Source: Membranipora membranacea
Taxonomy: Eukaryota; Bryozoa; Gymnolaemata; Cheilostomatida; Membraniporidae
Direction: 5' to 3'
DNA length: 64,000 nt
NCBI GenBank assembly: GCA_914767715.1
Contig: OU612066.1
Span: 17,954,283-18,018,282, forward strand
The position numbers and the translations under genes were made by a program. Positions 1 through 49,433 of the stretch are shown in pieces. The first letter of the stretch is position 1; each line of letters begins with the position of its first letter. Below the pieces are notes generated by a model that was not told the origin of the DNA, did no database searches, and was given only the letters and a program-made list of their open reading frames with translations.

Positions 1-100
1 ATGCCCTGGACGTAACCCAGATGTCATGTAACTCTCTTTCTGATTAGTTAAGGATAACGCCGGTACATATTGAGATAATAGAAGGTGGATATGAATGTAC

Positions 101-124
101 TAAGTGACTAAGTGACTAAGTGAC
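101..124. repeat. Short tandem repeat, 8-bp unit x3
   Basis: The 8-mer TAAGTGAC occurs three times in direct succession without mismatch. It is a simple-sequence repeat with no associated gene. Confidence 0.85.
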
Positions 125-467
125 TATTGTCAGCCACCTGGGGAGTGCAAGGCTTATAAATTTTATATAATTCTGATAAAAAATCCTAACATCTAGTCTA
201 ATTTTAATTCTATCCAACGTTAGAGTTCATCAAAAGTAGATGGCATTAATTATGGTAATTTTTCACTGGATTAATAGTACCTGATTTGTGGTTTATTTTG
301 GTATGTATGATCTGTATCAGTGATAAGGGTGTTGTAAATCCTTCTGCCCACCAAAAAGATCGATCATAAATATGCTGTAACTTTCTAATTCAATCCCTAG
401 ATTGAGTAACGATGAATATCAATTGACATGTAAACGATATAAGTTCAAACTAATGCACCAACCTGGT

Positions 468-594
468 GTACATAGACCAAGTTTGGTCCATTTGCCTGCA
501 TTCCGTGTCGCTCCCGATCCACTGGTCACGCCGCAGGCAGTTGAAGGGAGCAACAGGAATGCAGGCACTTGGATTAAACTTGTTCTAGGTGTAC
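468..594. repeat. Long imperfect hairpin with 48-bp arms
   Basis: Left arm 468-515 and right arm 546-594 are reverse complements with few mismatches and one 1-nt bulge, around a loop of about 30 nt (516-545). Both arms carry the core TGCCTGCATTCC or its complement. The symmetry explains why both strands show a spurious reading frame of the same length here. It could be a foldback/MITE remnant or a pre-miRNA-like hairpin. No clear target duplication is visible at the ends. Confidence 0.8.
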
Positions 595-1593
595 GTGTTA
601 TTTTGCCAGAATTCCAGTCCACACAAAAGTAAAAGATTGAACTCTTCATCGTGCAGCGTCATCGTGTACGTCATCGTATGAGGACAAACTGATAGCAGGC
701 TACAATAGGATTTGTTATTTTCCAAGTATTGGTGTCAAAACATTTTAAAATATGTGGTTCACATCTCTTAAAACCCACAAATGATGTAAATTAAGTGTCA
801 CCAACATTTCTGCTGACTAATTCAACAACAGTAGCGTGTTGGCATTCTTCTCTGGTGGTCACAGTAGGTCATCAAAGTAGCCATTATATATCTGGGGTGT
901 GTAGGTGGTGCCAATAGTTGCTAAGAAGTGGACGGGAAAGAGCCACAAATACGCTTGTCAAAGATTGAAATGATTTATTACAATTGAAATGATGTAACAA
1001 CATCAAAACAGAAGGGTATTTAAAAATAGAATACGATCTAGAAGGGAGCTGGAATGCTACATCTCTTTCTGTTCTCATCAACCAAATGAGGCGTTTGGTC
1101 CCAAAACCAACCAAGACAAAACAAGTTTGGCCCATGATGGTGGCCAGAGTCTGATGCTACAAAAGACCATAGACCACAGACGTGATAATTCAATGTGAAT
1201 ATACTCATCAGCTTACGACCCCCAGGTCTGCCAAAGATGGTTAGTACCTCCTTCTAAACTTATTGTTTATGATCAATTGAGCAGAACGCTGGTGAAAGTG
1301 GTACCCTTTGAAGTGTCATATCATCAAAATTTAGCATCAAGATAGTAATCTGTGAGAGAGAGTGATTGAAAAAATTTGTTGGAAACAGGTTATAATTCAG
1401 TATTCAGGAATGTCACAGCAGGAACAACTTTGAAGGTTCACCAAGCAGCCTTGCTCCAATACGCTTGAATTGTTGATTTCATTTGAGAGATCCGCTATGG
1501 AAATGAGTAACGGTTTTTGATGCTTGCTGAAAAATATTTTTATCATATACAGGTACCGACTGCTATGTCAGCTGCAAAGCACATGTAGTCTAC

Positions 1594-1623
1594 CCAGAGA
1601 CTATAGATATCTATAGTCTCTGG
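1594..1623. repeat. 30-bp perfect palindrome
   Basis: The sequence from CCAGAGACTATAG to its complement reads identically on both strands with no spacer. Flanking GTCTAC and GTAGAC stretches extend the symmetry imperfectly. It may be a decayed foldback element or a cruciform-prone site. No gene lies nearby. Confidence 0.85.
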
Positions 1624-4600
1624 TCTACCTGTACCCCCATATTTCATCTACTCTTATTCAAGTCAGTTTATTGTTATTTTCAAACTGTATCCGTTACAGA
1701 GCTCAGACAATTTTTAATTGGACGTAAACCTGCTAATTCTCACAGATCACACAAAAAATTAAATCAAAGCCAAGCCTGTCAGAATTCTTTGGTCATGGTT
1801 TGGTCAATCAGTGGCAAACAGTTATTATAATTCTACCGCAATCTTTAACAAGAAAAGATTGGGGATGTTTTAAGATGACCGCTGGACTTGCGTACCACGA
1901 AGCCAGACCATTTGCCTTCATTATTTTTGGTCAGAATTGTGAAAAATGAGGATCTGCCGAAATTCTGCACTCATTGCCCAGATAACGCTATTTTGATTGC
2001 CTGATGTACTCTAGAATTGATTCGGTTACTTTGCAGTGATTCAGTGCCATAACCAAACTATATTTCCAGGTTCAAGCTAGAGCAACTCAATCACTTCTCC
2101 CCAAGGCAAGCTAAAGAACCCATAAACATGTCTAATACTGTGGTCTTCTCTAGGGAGTGTTCATTTGCCTGCTCTCGGGATATGGCTTTGTCCTCAATGG
2201 CCTCTCCTCAAGTTTTTAACCTGAGTATTGCTGCTGGTTTGACCTGACGTACATTCCATATTTGGAACTTACCATGGAGGCACATGACTTACTGATGTGT
2301 GTAAGGTACTTCAAAACATGAGGGTTTTGTAAATCTTGGTAACCGTGATTCACCTAGGTATTGACAAGGTACAGCTACCTGGCTTTATTTTTACCAACTT
2401 ACCGTTGTAATCTGTATGCAGAGGGTCGAACAAGGACATATTATGATGCCAAGTTTAGAGATCAGATGACACACTTAGGGGATGTGGGTACGATTATGGA
2501 GAGCTGAAAAAAAAACCAAATGACCCGTTGTAGCCTTCGACTATATTTGCTCGATCCCAATCACCAATGAAACATAATATTATAATAATGAGGTAGTTTG
2601 AGTGACCTCGCATCCATTCAATATGATGGTTTTTTTGTGTGAACTTTTTTATCAGCGCTCTTGTGACACTACTGTTGATATCAGCGTGCACCGCACCAAA
2701 TCGGTGCATTGGTAACACGATAACACCACTTTTGGTACGAGCACCAGCTAGAACAATGTACGCTACTTGGACAAAATTTCAAATCAAGTGGTGTGTGCTT
2801 GATCGGAGAAGCAGTAAATAGGTTCAACAAGGCGAAAAATGCTGATAACAGTGTTTAACGCTCATCCACTATTCATCTCATGTGCTGGGTGTCCATGAGA
2901 AGGTAGATAATAATGCTAGACTTCTTGACTTTTCTATTATTCTCAGTTATGTACAATTGGGTCTCTAATCATAAGCCTCTTGTCCGAGCCATTGTGTTCT
3001 GTCAATGATATCAAGTCTAAATAATATTGACAAGAGATATCGTATAGCCCCAAAGTGTGTTACTTCGCCGAAGAATAATGTCGGGCCGGTAGGGTTGTAG
3101 CCCGTATATTAGATTGAGAACCTGCTATGATGAAAATATTACTCAATATCATCATTGAGATCATGGTCATCGCTGCTATAGAGTGATGCAGAACAGGACA
3201 ATAGCCTAAGATTCAGATTACAAGGTTAGAGGAGAAATAAACACTAGCTCTTTTGTTATGAAGATTTCTTCGAGGGGACACTGACTCTAAATCAATCATT
3301 CTATCTTCTAGGTAATAGAATGCAATATAATTTTCACGGTGCCAAGTGGTACAGCAAGGGCCTTGATATTACTCCCTACGGTAACACAAAACTCGCTACG
3401 ACTTTTTTCTGAAAAACATGGTCTACTGTGCTTCTGCCATTATTCTAAACAAGTTATTCCTTTCCAAAGCTTTCACTACAACTCCTGTGGCTGTTTTGCT
3501 TCAAACTTGACCAAACAGGTGACAAATCTCTGAGATTAAAAGTCACCAAGTTGACCAATTATTAGTACATAAGGATCATGGTCGCCCTGAGCTAAGCCCC
3601 AGGTGACAAAAATATGTAATTATTATAAATTGCACCAAATTAAATGTTGAAAAACTCATTAAGATACCCAGCCTGTAGTATGAATTTATTACCTGGGTGT
3701 TAGATAGAGAATGACCATTTTTGAGGATTTACCATCATATAGCACATAAACAGCAGGTGATACATGGTAATGGTATGTTAATTCGCCTTTGATCTCTTTA
3801 GTCTGCTGAGTGGCTCCTAGCCTGTGCCAATGAACTGTCAATTGGTGATTTTGCTGATTTTGCTGCCCGATTTATGGCGCCAACTTGTCACCTTCAGGTC
3901 AATCAGACGCAGCTGTGCTGGTCTACCGACGCTCTGAGCTCATCGAGATGTGTATTTTGTACCTAGCATAACATGACGAGATTCGCATATGTAATGTTGC
4001 AGGCACCTGTCAAGAGGCGATCCGCAGCTAGGAATTTTTTAAAAGCTGCCCTTCCTGGTGTGATAAGCTTCCAACACCAAGGTGTGTTACACCTTGCCAG
4101 TACATGGGATGGGTCGACACCATTCAGATGTTTGGTTCACTTGCATTAAGTCGGCTAACCCTGTGAATGCTGCTGGAAACCCTACAAGCTAAGCTAACGC
4201 GACAAAAATTACCTACCCGTAATTAAAATATTATAGGAAAGTTTTGCATTAGATTGCATAACTAATCTACTCACACTTTTTGCAGCATTACCCGTGCATG
4301 TTAATTATCACCTGGACACAGAGACTGTGAACACTGCTGCTCACGGACACACAGAGTACGGATATATCCTTACTCTGTGACGGGCAGTAACCTACATCTG
4401 ATATCCGTCTAGATTCCGCAGAAGTGTAATTAACTCACGGTCTGTTCAGGAAATATAGAATATGTCTCAAGCATTTTAGTCTACTGCATCATGGTCCCCT
4501 ACAAACTATAGTCCTGCCTACAAGCTGAGAGCGAAATGGCGCAGACATAGCGGCCTAGCCTCAGAATGTGGTAAGCGACTATACCTTGAAATTTCAAACA

Positions 4601-5121
4601 ATTTTTAGTCGACTGAATATTCATCATCTAGTGATAGACAGGTAGATGATGTAGGATAGGGTAGGTAGGGGAGGTAGGATAGATGGATGTTTGGTGCTTT
4701 ACCTGGTACTGGTATTAACACCGTGGCATGCAGCGTATAAGATAGCAAAACAAGAAACAACAAAAGTATTTCAGTTTGATTATTGTTACAATCAGTTGTT
4801 GACTATATTTCTATTTCCGTAAAAGCTGATACACAACAGGGCATATGGACCTATTCTCTGTTGAAACAATGCCTTAGCACTGCAAATTATTGCATTAATT
4901 TCAATATATCACTTGGCACTAGGACACTTTGTTCAATTACTATTCAACTCTCGATGAATGCCAGGCTATGGCAGAAGGATGGTGGCTTTATTTATTACAA
5001 TAAAGATCTATGACTCGGCATGGCATCCAGCACATTTCTATACACGATGACACAATACTGGCATTGTTAAACTTTCTACTATCAAGCTGGCCTTTTCTTT
5101 TCATATTCTTTTATAAAAGAA

Positions 5122-5259
5122 TATTATAATACAATACAGACCACCATCTCTCAGCGACTGTTAGCACATCGCATTCACAGTATCACAGCTGCTCAGATGA
5201 ATAGGCAATCATTATTAGCCAATAGTGCAGCGAGATGTTTTGGTCTGTATTATAATAAC
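5122..5259. repeat. Candidate foldback element with degenerate inverted ends
   Basis: The left end (ATTATAATAC, ATACAGACC, then CATCTC) is mirrored by the right end (GAGATG, then GGTCTGTATTATAAT). Arms of about 30 bp match with gaps, and the inner sequence shows only weak symmetry. It lies about 260 bp upstream of the ATG at 5516, so it may sit in the promoter or 5' UTR of the BTB-ankyrin gene. The boundaries are approximate. Confidence 0.5.
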
Positions 5260-5515
5260 AGCCTATTGAGACCTATAGTGAGCAAATCAAAGACACACGC
5301 ATCGCATCACTTTGCATACTCGATAATAGACCATTCATATACAGTCTGTTGAATTACAACTGAGTAATCATTTACGGTTAGAAGCTCAGAGAGTGAAGAC
5401 GTGCCATCTAGTTAGCTCTTCTTACCTCTGCCACTGGATTACAATCTCTCTACACACACGCATACGTACACATACTTTGGCTAGACGAAATATATCAGAC
5501 AGAATATTATTTAAG

Positions 5516-8500
5516 ATGGAATCTCTATCTAGTTTGGAACAGCTATTGTTTAGCCCACAGAAACCTCAAAAGCGAACATATGATACAACTTGCATCAGCG
5601 AAAAACATTCACAATATTGTAATACATACAGCCACAGTTTGACAACGGTAAGTTAGACAAAGCTACAATGTGTAGATCTCTTTTCTGGTTTGTTTTAGTT
5701 TGACCAACAAAGCTTACAACCCAAGGATACTTCTATGAACAACAAGACATGGGTGGTCTTGAACCACCACATTGCATTGAAGTAAGAGTATGCCAACAAC
5801 TTGTACAATTTGACTAGCTAACTAGTGTTGCGATGCTGTTTACATTTTAAGCCTACTTTGCTTTCAGAAACGTATAAAGAAAGACGACGGTCTAGAATGC
5901 GAAGACTGCGTCAAACTATTATGCAGAGACAACAAGGTAAAAAGAAAGCTTATGATTCATCTATGGTCTATGGATTGGATAGTTTTGGGAATGTAAAGAC
6001 CTAGGAAGCGGTCGCATGACAATGGGAAATGAATGAGACAAGTGCTGAACAAAAAAGATTGACAGTCAATGTGATTGTCTTGAAATGTTTGCAAATCAAG
6101 CAGAATTTGCATATGAAATCATGTGAATTCAAGGGAATGCATTTGATCTTTGTGTTGGTACAGTCATAGGGAACTTGGTGAAAGGGAATAATTTACATGA
6201 ATGTTTAATTGAGACCAGGCTATGTTGTACTCTTGTATGCACTCTGCGTGCCACACCAGAGCAAAACAATGACTATGTGTAGATGCACATCTGCAGTCGC
6301 ACTGGCGAACAGACCCCCGAAATCACTGCTATGAATATATTAGCAGACCAAAGGAATTTAGCCTGCAAAACATGTGTGATTGTCAATTCTCGAGTATAAA
6401 TGATGAATATAGATTTCATCGATCCTTGTGCCAAAAAATCCCCTAGTCTGTAGACACGAGGATCCGAAAAGTGACTAATGAAAACAAGAGGTGATTGTTA
6501 TTCCTCCCTAACATGCTTGTTGTTTTACTGGTGTTTTTTTTTACGGGAGAAGACATAGCATGTTGTTTGGGAGGTTGAATTAGCATAACGTTATGGAGCC
6601 TAGCGGTGTGGGGGTAAAGAAATGGCAATAATGGAAGGGTTTTTGGTTGCAATTGTGGCTGGGTTCCGACCACAAGATTTTAAAAACTTGCATAACACTG
6701 GCCTGAGCAACACTTTGTATCGCTGATTAATTATGGACCATGAGACAAACAACTTGTTTTCAAAACCATTCTAATATGTTCATCTGATTTTTTCAGGAGG
6801 TTGTTAGTAACTGGACTACGCTAGAGACTATACCTTACTTCAGTGCCATGTCAAGCTTTTCCAAAAACTCTAATTCTCAAAATGGTAAGATTACTCACTG
6901 CCTGCTTAATTCTTAATTATGCACTGATGAAATGTAAATGCACTAGGAATGCCTGATTCATATACATGCTTTACGGCCCACGAGAGCAACATCACCCAAA
7001 GGTCCACATATTCAGAGCATCATGACTGACTGTGTTAGTATCACACCACTGATTGCTCGGAGTATGACCTGCGCATGTGGCTGTTGGCTCAATTAGTATA
7101 GTTTTGTATCAGGTCTCCTTCCTATGCACTTGGACTGGACAAGAAATTTCAACTGGTGTGGCCTTGGAATTAAATTCATGCTGGTCACAACACAGCAGTT
7201 CCTGTTTTGATGAAGTAGTTCAAAAATGAAATCTGTCAACAACTGATTGACATAATAAAATAATGTGGTCAGGCAGGTTATTTCACAATAATGAGAGTTT
7301 TAAAAATAAACTAGATTGTGACTTACAACCTTTTGACAATGACATACCACATTGCATCTACGGATGTGCGAGGTAGATAAAAATAGAGTTGGCACTTACC
7401 ACATTGTCTTACCAATGTCATAAATCAAAACTACACACCTCCTTTTATACACATATGAAATTTGTTGTCACCCATTTCCTCGTAAAGTCAAACATTGATT
7501 TTGACCGTGTTTGAAGTGTCAACTGCAATTCCACTACAACTATTTTTTGTGACGTAAATGCGGTTTCTACTATATGCATGCCTTCCCGTTGACAAATCCC
7601 CAATTATCCAGCCATGACATATTAATTTGATGGCTAACTGTAATGATAATTGCTTATTAATAGTATTAAACTTTTACAGACCATCATTTTATGATTTTCT
7701 CCTTTTTGCTCATAGAGATAAAATTTTAAGTAAAGACACCTGCTTGAATTAATCCTCCTTTGTTATTGTAGCATATCAATATGCTAAATACTTGGCAGAG
7801 CTATAAGCTAGAACGCATTACTGAGTTTGTTTGTATTCAAACAGGATTTTTTATATCTAACAAAAAGATACCTTCATACCCCAACGCAAATCAGCTGGTG
7901 GCAATTCTTTATAGACTACAGGCATACAAAAGAAACAGCTCTTTTTAGAAGAATGGAAACTAGCATATTGTGTTGAGCCAATGAACCACGAGAGGAGTTC
8001 ATTGGTTGGAGATATAATGATAGTAGTTAGTATGGGTGATAGAACTCAAATGATGTGCTACATCGTAATAATCACGATAACCATCTCATCTTCCTTTGTT
8101 ATCCGAAAATACAGTTTTTAATTTCAAAGCATACTTTCATGGAATAGGTTATAATCATACACTGGAAGACAAATCGACCTTGCCATCAGCGCTGATTAAA
8201 ATTGAATCAATTTCTATAGACGCTCAGCGCACCACACGTCTTCAAAGCCAGAGAAATGTGTTGCGTCTCATGTTGTGACTAGCAAGATTTGGTTTCTTGA
8301 AAGAAACTTGTGCCATGCTACAGTGAAGCAGAAGTGTTTCAGTGCAATTGTTTTCATGTGCAAAGGGCAGGATCTCAAATCTCAAACCAGATTTTTGAGT
8401 GCAAATTTCCCCACCCGATAAGTAATAAACGGACTAGCTGCATGTCAAAGTTTCATGCCAAATTTGAGGGGAAAATCTTCCTGCACTGAACACATGTGCA

Positions 8501-10888
8501 AAAAGAAATTCTGCAAATGAGCAACATACCTTTCATTCTAAGAGATTAGCAAAGTGCAGCAAACCCACAAACTCTGCTTATTACAGCTTATCACATGATT
8601 AATTGTGTTGCTAATCTCTTTGTTTACTCTTATTTACAGGAACTATTGACCTGACAGATTTCAGTGTATCCACAGTGACAATGGTACTGAGATACGCGGC
8701 CAACCACCACTGTGACATTCATCCACGCAACTTGAAAGAATTGCTTCATATCTCTGACTTTTTACGCATAGACTCTCTACTCAAACATTGCATAGTCACT
8801 CTACATTCCTACCTCCTCTCAAACAAGATCTCAATTCAAGATGCCCATAGTCTAATAATGGATCAGCAGGTCGGAATCGACAGATCTCTACTGTTCAATC
8901 TGTGCGATGTCGCCGTTGCACAGGGCTATCTGCCCATGGTGAAAGAAGGGCTTGCCTTGGGTATGAACCCAAACATTGTTTATGAAGACTTGAGAGAGCA
9001 CAAGTCCGGCCAAAATCTCTTTTTCAAAGCCATCGCCCATGGACATTTGGAGATTGTCAAAACACTGTTGGCCTCTGGAGCCAATGTTAACTACCAAATA
9101 ATTACTCCAAGAGCATCACCATTGCTTGATGAGAGAGAAACCCCATGGATTGAGAACTTCCAGGCAATGAGACAGCGTTATCAAATGAATCAAGCTATCT
9201 GCTGCGCCTGCGTTCCTTCCAGAGGTGCCACTGCTCTTCACATAGCTGTGTGGATGAATCGTCTCGATCTAATCAAACTACTCATTGACAATGGTGCTAG
9301 AATCCATCCAGACCACGATGGCGAAACAGCAGTTCACCTCGCAGCCGCTCTGGGATACTTAGATCTTCTCAAGTACTTTGTTGGCCAAGTATACCATGGA
9401 CTATTCAACGCCCATACCAACATCATGGGATCTTCCTTATTCCGGGCCGTCATCTCTGGCAGACCAGAAATAGTACAATACATGGTGTCACATGGCGCTG
9501 ACCCTCATCAAACTGACTATACAGGATTCACCATTCTCTCCTATGCTGCTGTAGCCAACAATCTTGAACTAGTCAAGTACCTTCATGAGAACTTAGGATT
9601 GTCACTGTCAGAGCAGAATGATACCCAGGAAACAGCTCTTCATCAGTGTGCCTCTCTTGGCCACATAGATGTTATCAGATACAGTGTGGAGAAAGATCCA
9701 AGTCTACTACATATACAAGATGAGCGAGGTAAGAATCGACTGCCAACTTTTCAAGTTTTCAACCACTTGAATACTGATAAAGGTGCAAAGTCATTTTCAT
9801 TCCTCAGACAATGATCTGATTGAGGCGTGGGTCTCAAGATTTTTTAGTCAGGGTGCATCCATGTAGGTGATAGTTTAAACCCTAGGATGCCAATTTTCTC
9901 CTGCGCTCTCATGTTTATCCCTCATCGCACACTTTGTGTAGACCTCTTGAAAATCATAAAACCATGCAAAGTGAAAAGCAAACGGTTCAATTATCGACAA
10001 AGACATCAAAGTGATTTCTAACTTTAGCTTCCAAATTCTGGCAAGTTTTGTACCATCATTCATTAGTCAATGGTCATCAGTCAATGATTCAAGTTTTTGT
10101 CATAATTTCCAATGGTTCATCAAATTTGTAACAACATGCCAAGCTATTATAACAGTTCTCTAATTATTCTGCTTACATTATTTTTTCCAGGTGACACCCT
10201 ACTTCACGTGGCTGTACTATACGATCAAATGAAGGTGGCTCAACTTCTCATCGAAGCAGGCAGTCAAGTGAATCTCGCCAACTATCTCAACGAACATCCA
10301 CTACACATCGCTCTGATGGAGAATTGTAGTGAGATAATACCAACCCTACTCAAAGCTGGTGCCAATCCAAACACAGTACTGAATATTCGTGACACTGCCA
10401 CTCCCTTGACCCTGGCTATCATGTGTGGAGGTGACTCTACACTTGAATACGTGAGGCTTCTGCTGGAACACGGTGCCAATCCTCGTATGCTCCATGACAA
10501 AGCCCTCATCTTAGCTCTCCGAGAAAACATATACCACAAAGATGACATTATCAAGGTGCTATTGGAATACAATGGTGACCCTAATGCCCGTTGCTTGGGC
10601 ACGCCAGTATTGATGGACGTTAGCGCGATGCCAAATTCTAGTCACTTGGTCACTCTACTCCTGGAGAAGGGAGCTAATGTCAACGCCATAAACAGACAGG
10701 GACAGACCGCCCTGATGGTAGCTTGTGCCAAAGATAACAAAGACTACGCAGACATTCTGCTCAAATACGGAGCTGACCCCTTGATGGCATCATGGTACGG
10801 CCTCACGCCGGCTATGATTGTCAAAGATACCAATACAACTTCTAGTCAGAAAATACTCCAGCTTCTTCGTGACCATGGCGCCTGTTAG
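5516..10888 (+). CDS. BTB/POZ domain and ankyrin-repeat protein (five exons, about 691 aa)
   Basis: Exons read as 5516-5647, 5868-5936, 6797-6884, 8640-9728 and 10191-10888; every junction has GT/AG and the phases agree (0, 0, 1, 1). Residues about 45-165 resemble a divergent BTB/POZ fold: CEDCVKLL near the start, ETIPYFSAM where BTB proteins usually have SPYFRAMF, then VLRYAANHHCDI and a LLHISDFLRIDSLLKHC helix pair. From about residue 180 to the end come many ankyrin repeats (for example HGHLEIVKTLLASGANVN, DTLLHVAVLYDQ, GQTALMVACAKDN). BTB proteins often dimerise and recruit CUL3, and ankyrins bind partners, so a substrate-adaptor role is inferred, not shown. The order BTB then ankyrin is opposite to ABTB1/ABTB2, so I give no symbol. 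The initiator ATG was chosen because the exon ends in frame at a good donor. There is no signal peptide or membrane segment. Start and exon 1 are the least certain parts. Confidence 0.85.
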
Positions 10889-11503
10889 GACGCAGATCAC
10901 TTGGACAGTTCGTTGACTCAAGCTCTTCAGACTGGGTGTTTATGGCTGTGTATTGGAGAGACCTCATTGTTATCATATTTGAACCAATCTAATCCACATC
11001 AAACACACATTCTGATACAATTGTGAAGTTAGGTGCCTATCAAACAAGAAAACAGTACAACGACACTAAATTGAGGCAACTAATCAATCCACTTGCAAAC
11101 ACTGTCATAAATCATATCAATTAGTCATTCAGTGTGGAAACACAAAACCAGATAGAAGACATTGTACGCACTGTTTGTACTTAGGGAGCCCAGGTTGACT
11201 TTGAACTAAAAGTTATATAGATTTCTTTTATCATTGTTTCCTAAAGAAATTTGGCATCTATTATTTCTGTCCATAGATATTATGGAGTAATTTATTTGAT
11301 AGCTGTTAGTATTAGTAAATTATGATAGAGTTTTCTAGCTGATAATTATTTTTTCTCTATATTGTGTGGTCAGATCAGATTCCTATTGCCACAGCAGCCA
11401 AAGGCTTACATAATAATGGCTATCCCTCTCCTGCAATCCCTCACTGGGCCAAAGACTTTTCTATTTATGAAGAAAGATTACTATTTTGTAAAATTATTGT
11501 AAA

Positions 11504-11509
11504 TTTATT
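11504..11509 (-). promoter_or_regulatory. Poly(A) signal AATAAA (minus strand), kinase gene
   Basis: TTTATT on the plus strand is AATAAA on the minus strand, about 250 bp past the inferred stop codon of the kinase gene. A second copy lies further on near 11290. Either would carry the kinase transcript across the 3' end of the BTB-ankyrin transcript. Confidence 0.4.
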
Positions 11510-11570
11510 ACTGATATTTTTCATGGAGCACAGCAAACTAGCGCAGAAGGCAGTTAAATTGTTGTGTAAA

Positions 11571-11576
11571 AATAAA
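11571..11576 (+). promoter_or_regulatory. Poly(A) signal AATAAA, BTB-ankyrin gene
   Basis: This canonical hexamer lies about 680 bp after the stop codon at 10888, in AT-rich sequence. It is the best plus-strand candidate before the opposing kinase gene's stop codon at 11761. Confidence 0.45.
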
Positions 11577-11760
11577 ACTTTACAAACCAAACAACAGCAC
11601 ACGCTTTGTCCAAAGTCATTATTTACATTTAAACAAACATTCATCAACACATTACCATCTTACATTATTTACAGAACAAGAAATATCACAGCTTTGGTTT
11701 GTAATTAAATCACAGAGCAAATAATTAACAAGAAAAAAAGTATTGAGCGACTGAATGAAG

Positions 11761-47985
<36,225 letters not shown>

Positions 47986-49386
47986 GATAGGGGTTCATTT
48001 GAAAGTTTACTCTCAAGTTATTTCCATGATATAGGGGTTGATCTCACCAACATTGTGGAACTGAAAAGAATGAACTTGCATATATATATACTTTACAACT
48101 AGCCCTTTTTACATCATCAATTTAAAAATGAATTCCAAACAAAGCCTCAACCTTACTTATGAAAGGCATATCATAAACGCTGCCACCATCCAAAGCCTGC
48201 ACAAATTAAATCAAATCGCACAAAGACAATCTGCAAGTTCCCAGCTTAGCACTGCTGATTTACAGAATGTTACAATGGGATGTAATCCTAGCTACAAATG
48301 CATAGACCTGGACTGCGCAGCAACTTCTAGAAAATCAACAGAGAAACTCAGTTAGGTCTAAGTCAATTTGAAATACCTTTTGTGCTGCCTACATGAACAA
48401 TAGCCGTGCTGACCATGGCATACAATAGAAAGTTTAACATTGAAAGCTTGCTGGGCATGTGCAGGCATGTTTGGCTCAATTGCAAATTTAATATACTTAA
48501 ATATGATAATGTAATATTATTTGCATTCGAAACTGGCCCACATATCCTTGGGAGCGTGTGACATGTAAACAAATAGTTCTAGCAAGTTCAATGTTGCTCA
48601 TAATTGACCGAAAATACTGGAAGTGTTCACCATATTTATGATCATCTCCGATGAAACCAATGATTGAGTTGTAATTTAACTGTCCGAAAAAAACCACAAT
48701 CAACTTCCAACTGAAAAGTGTGCAGCTTTAATTAAGACATTGCCTTGTATCATAAGGGCTTAGACAGCAGATCATGCTTAAATTTGCCACATGCAGGCAT
48801 CTATCATATGCTGACATACATAGGGTGGGGCAAAAGAACTTATCCAATTAATAATCATCTCAAGGTCTGAACTTGATGTGATCTCTGAGGAAACTTAGAG
48901 AAAATAAGCTAGCTCAGCAATCCTAATCCATTCCCCAGGGAGAGTCAATCAATGAAAATTATGTAATGTTCATACAAGAGTGAATTTTTTCACTCTCAGC
49001 AGGAAGTTGCTTTATACAATTACTTCAACAGAGGTAGGAGACCATAACTAAGCTAATACTGTTATCTATCATTATTTCCTGCATTGGAATAATTGAATAA
49101 ACTTTTTTGTTTTAAGATATAGATAAGTGAGTTAATATGAGATGTAAACCTACCCTACCAAAGCCTGCCTAAGGAATCATGAAAAATATATTGGAGGAAA
49201 TTCTTGTTAAATAATGAGTTCATACATGGTTCAATGCCTCACCAAAAGGAGACCTGCAACCTGTTTTGTGGCTACCAAGCGCACCAATATCGATGACCAT
49301 CGAAAAATTACTGTTGATAATTAGCACGCAATAGCTTCTCCAGCAATCACTTATAAGTATATCTAGCCATAAGCATAAGGAGCTTT

Positions 49387-49433
49387 CCAGCCTGCAAACT
49401 GCCCCCCCCCAAGGTAGGCAGTTCACAGGCTGG
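49387..49433. repeat. Hairpin with 17-bp arms and poly-C loop
   Basis: CCAGCCTGCAAACTGCC pairs with GGCAGTTCACAGGCTGG at 15 of 17 positions, around a loop containing a C run. It could be a small foldback remnant or an RNA hairpin. It lies in intergenic sequence. Confidence 0.7.

Larger units (their letters stand above)
1..5515. other. No gene recognised; 5' flank of the BTB-ankyrin gene
   Basis: Both strands contain only short reading frames of 60-90 codons without splice-consistent neighbours or recognisable motifs. The stretch is AT-rich and holds a long hairpin (468-594), a triplicated 8-mer (101-124), a 30-bp palindrome (1594-1623) and a weak inverted repeat (5122-5259), each listed separately. 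Promoter and 5' UTR sequence of the gene starting at 5516 should lie in its last part, but no TATA-like or initiator element could be assigned with confidence. Confidence 0.6.
10889..11760. other. Convergent 3' UTR region between the BTB-ankyrin gene and the kinase gene
   Basis: No coding region is supported here. The 114-codon plus-strand frame at 11364-11708 is AT-rich and featureless. A plus-strand AATAAA lies at 11571-11576 and a minus-strand AATAAA (TTTATT on plus) at 11504-11509. The two convergent transcripts are therefore likely to overlap for at least tens of bases. Confidence 0.6.

Noticed and set aside
402-649. Paired 76-codon frames on opposite strands
   Set aside because: Both arise from the symmetry of the hairpin at 468-594; there are no protein motifs.
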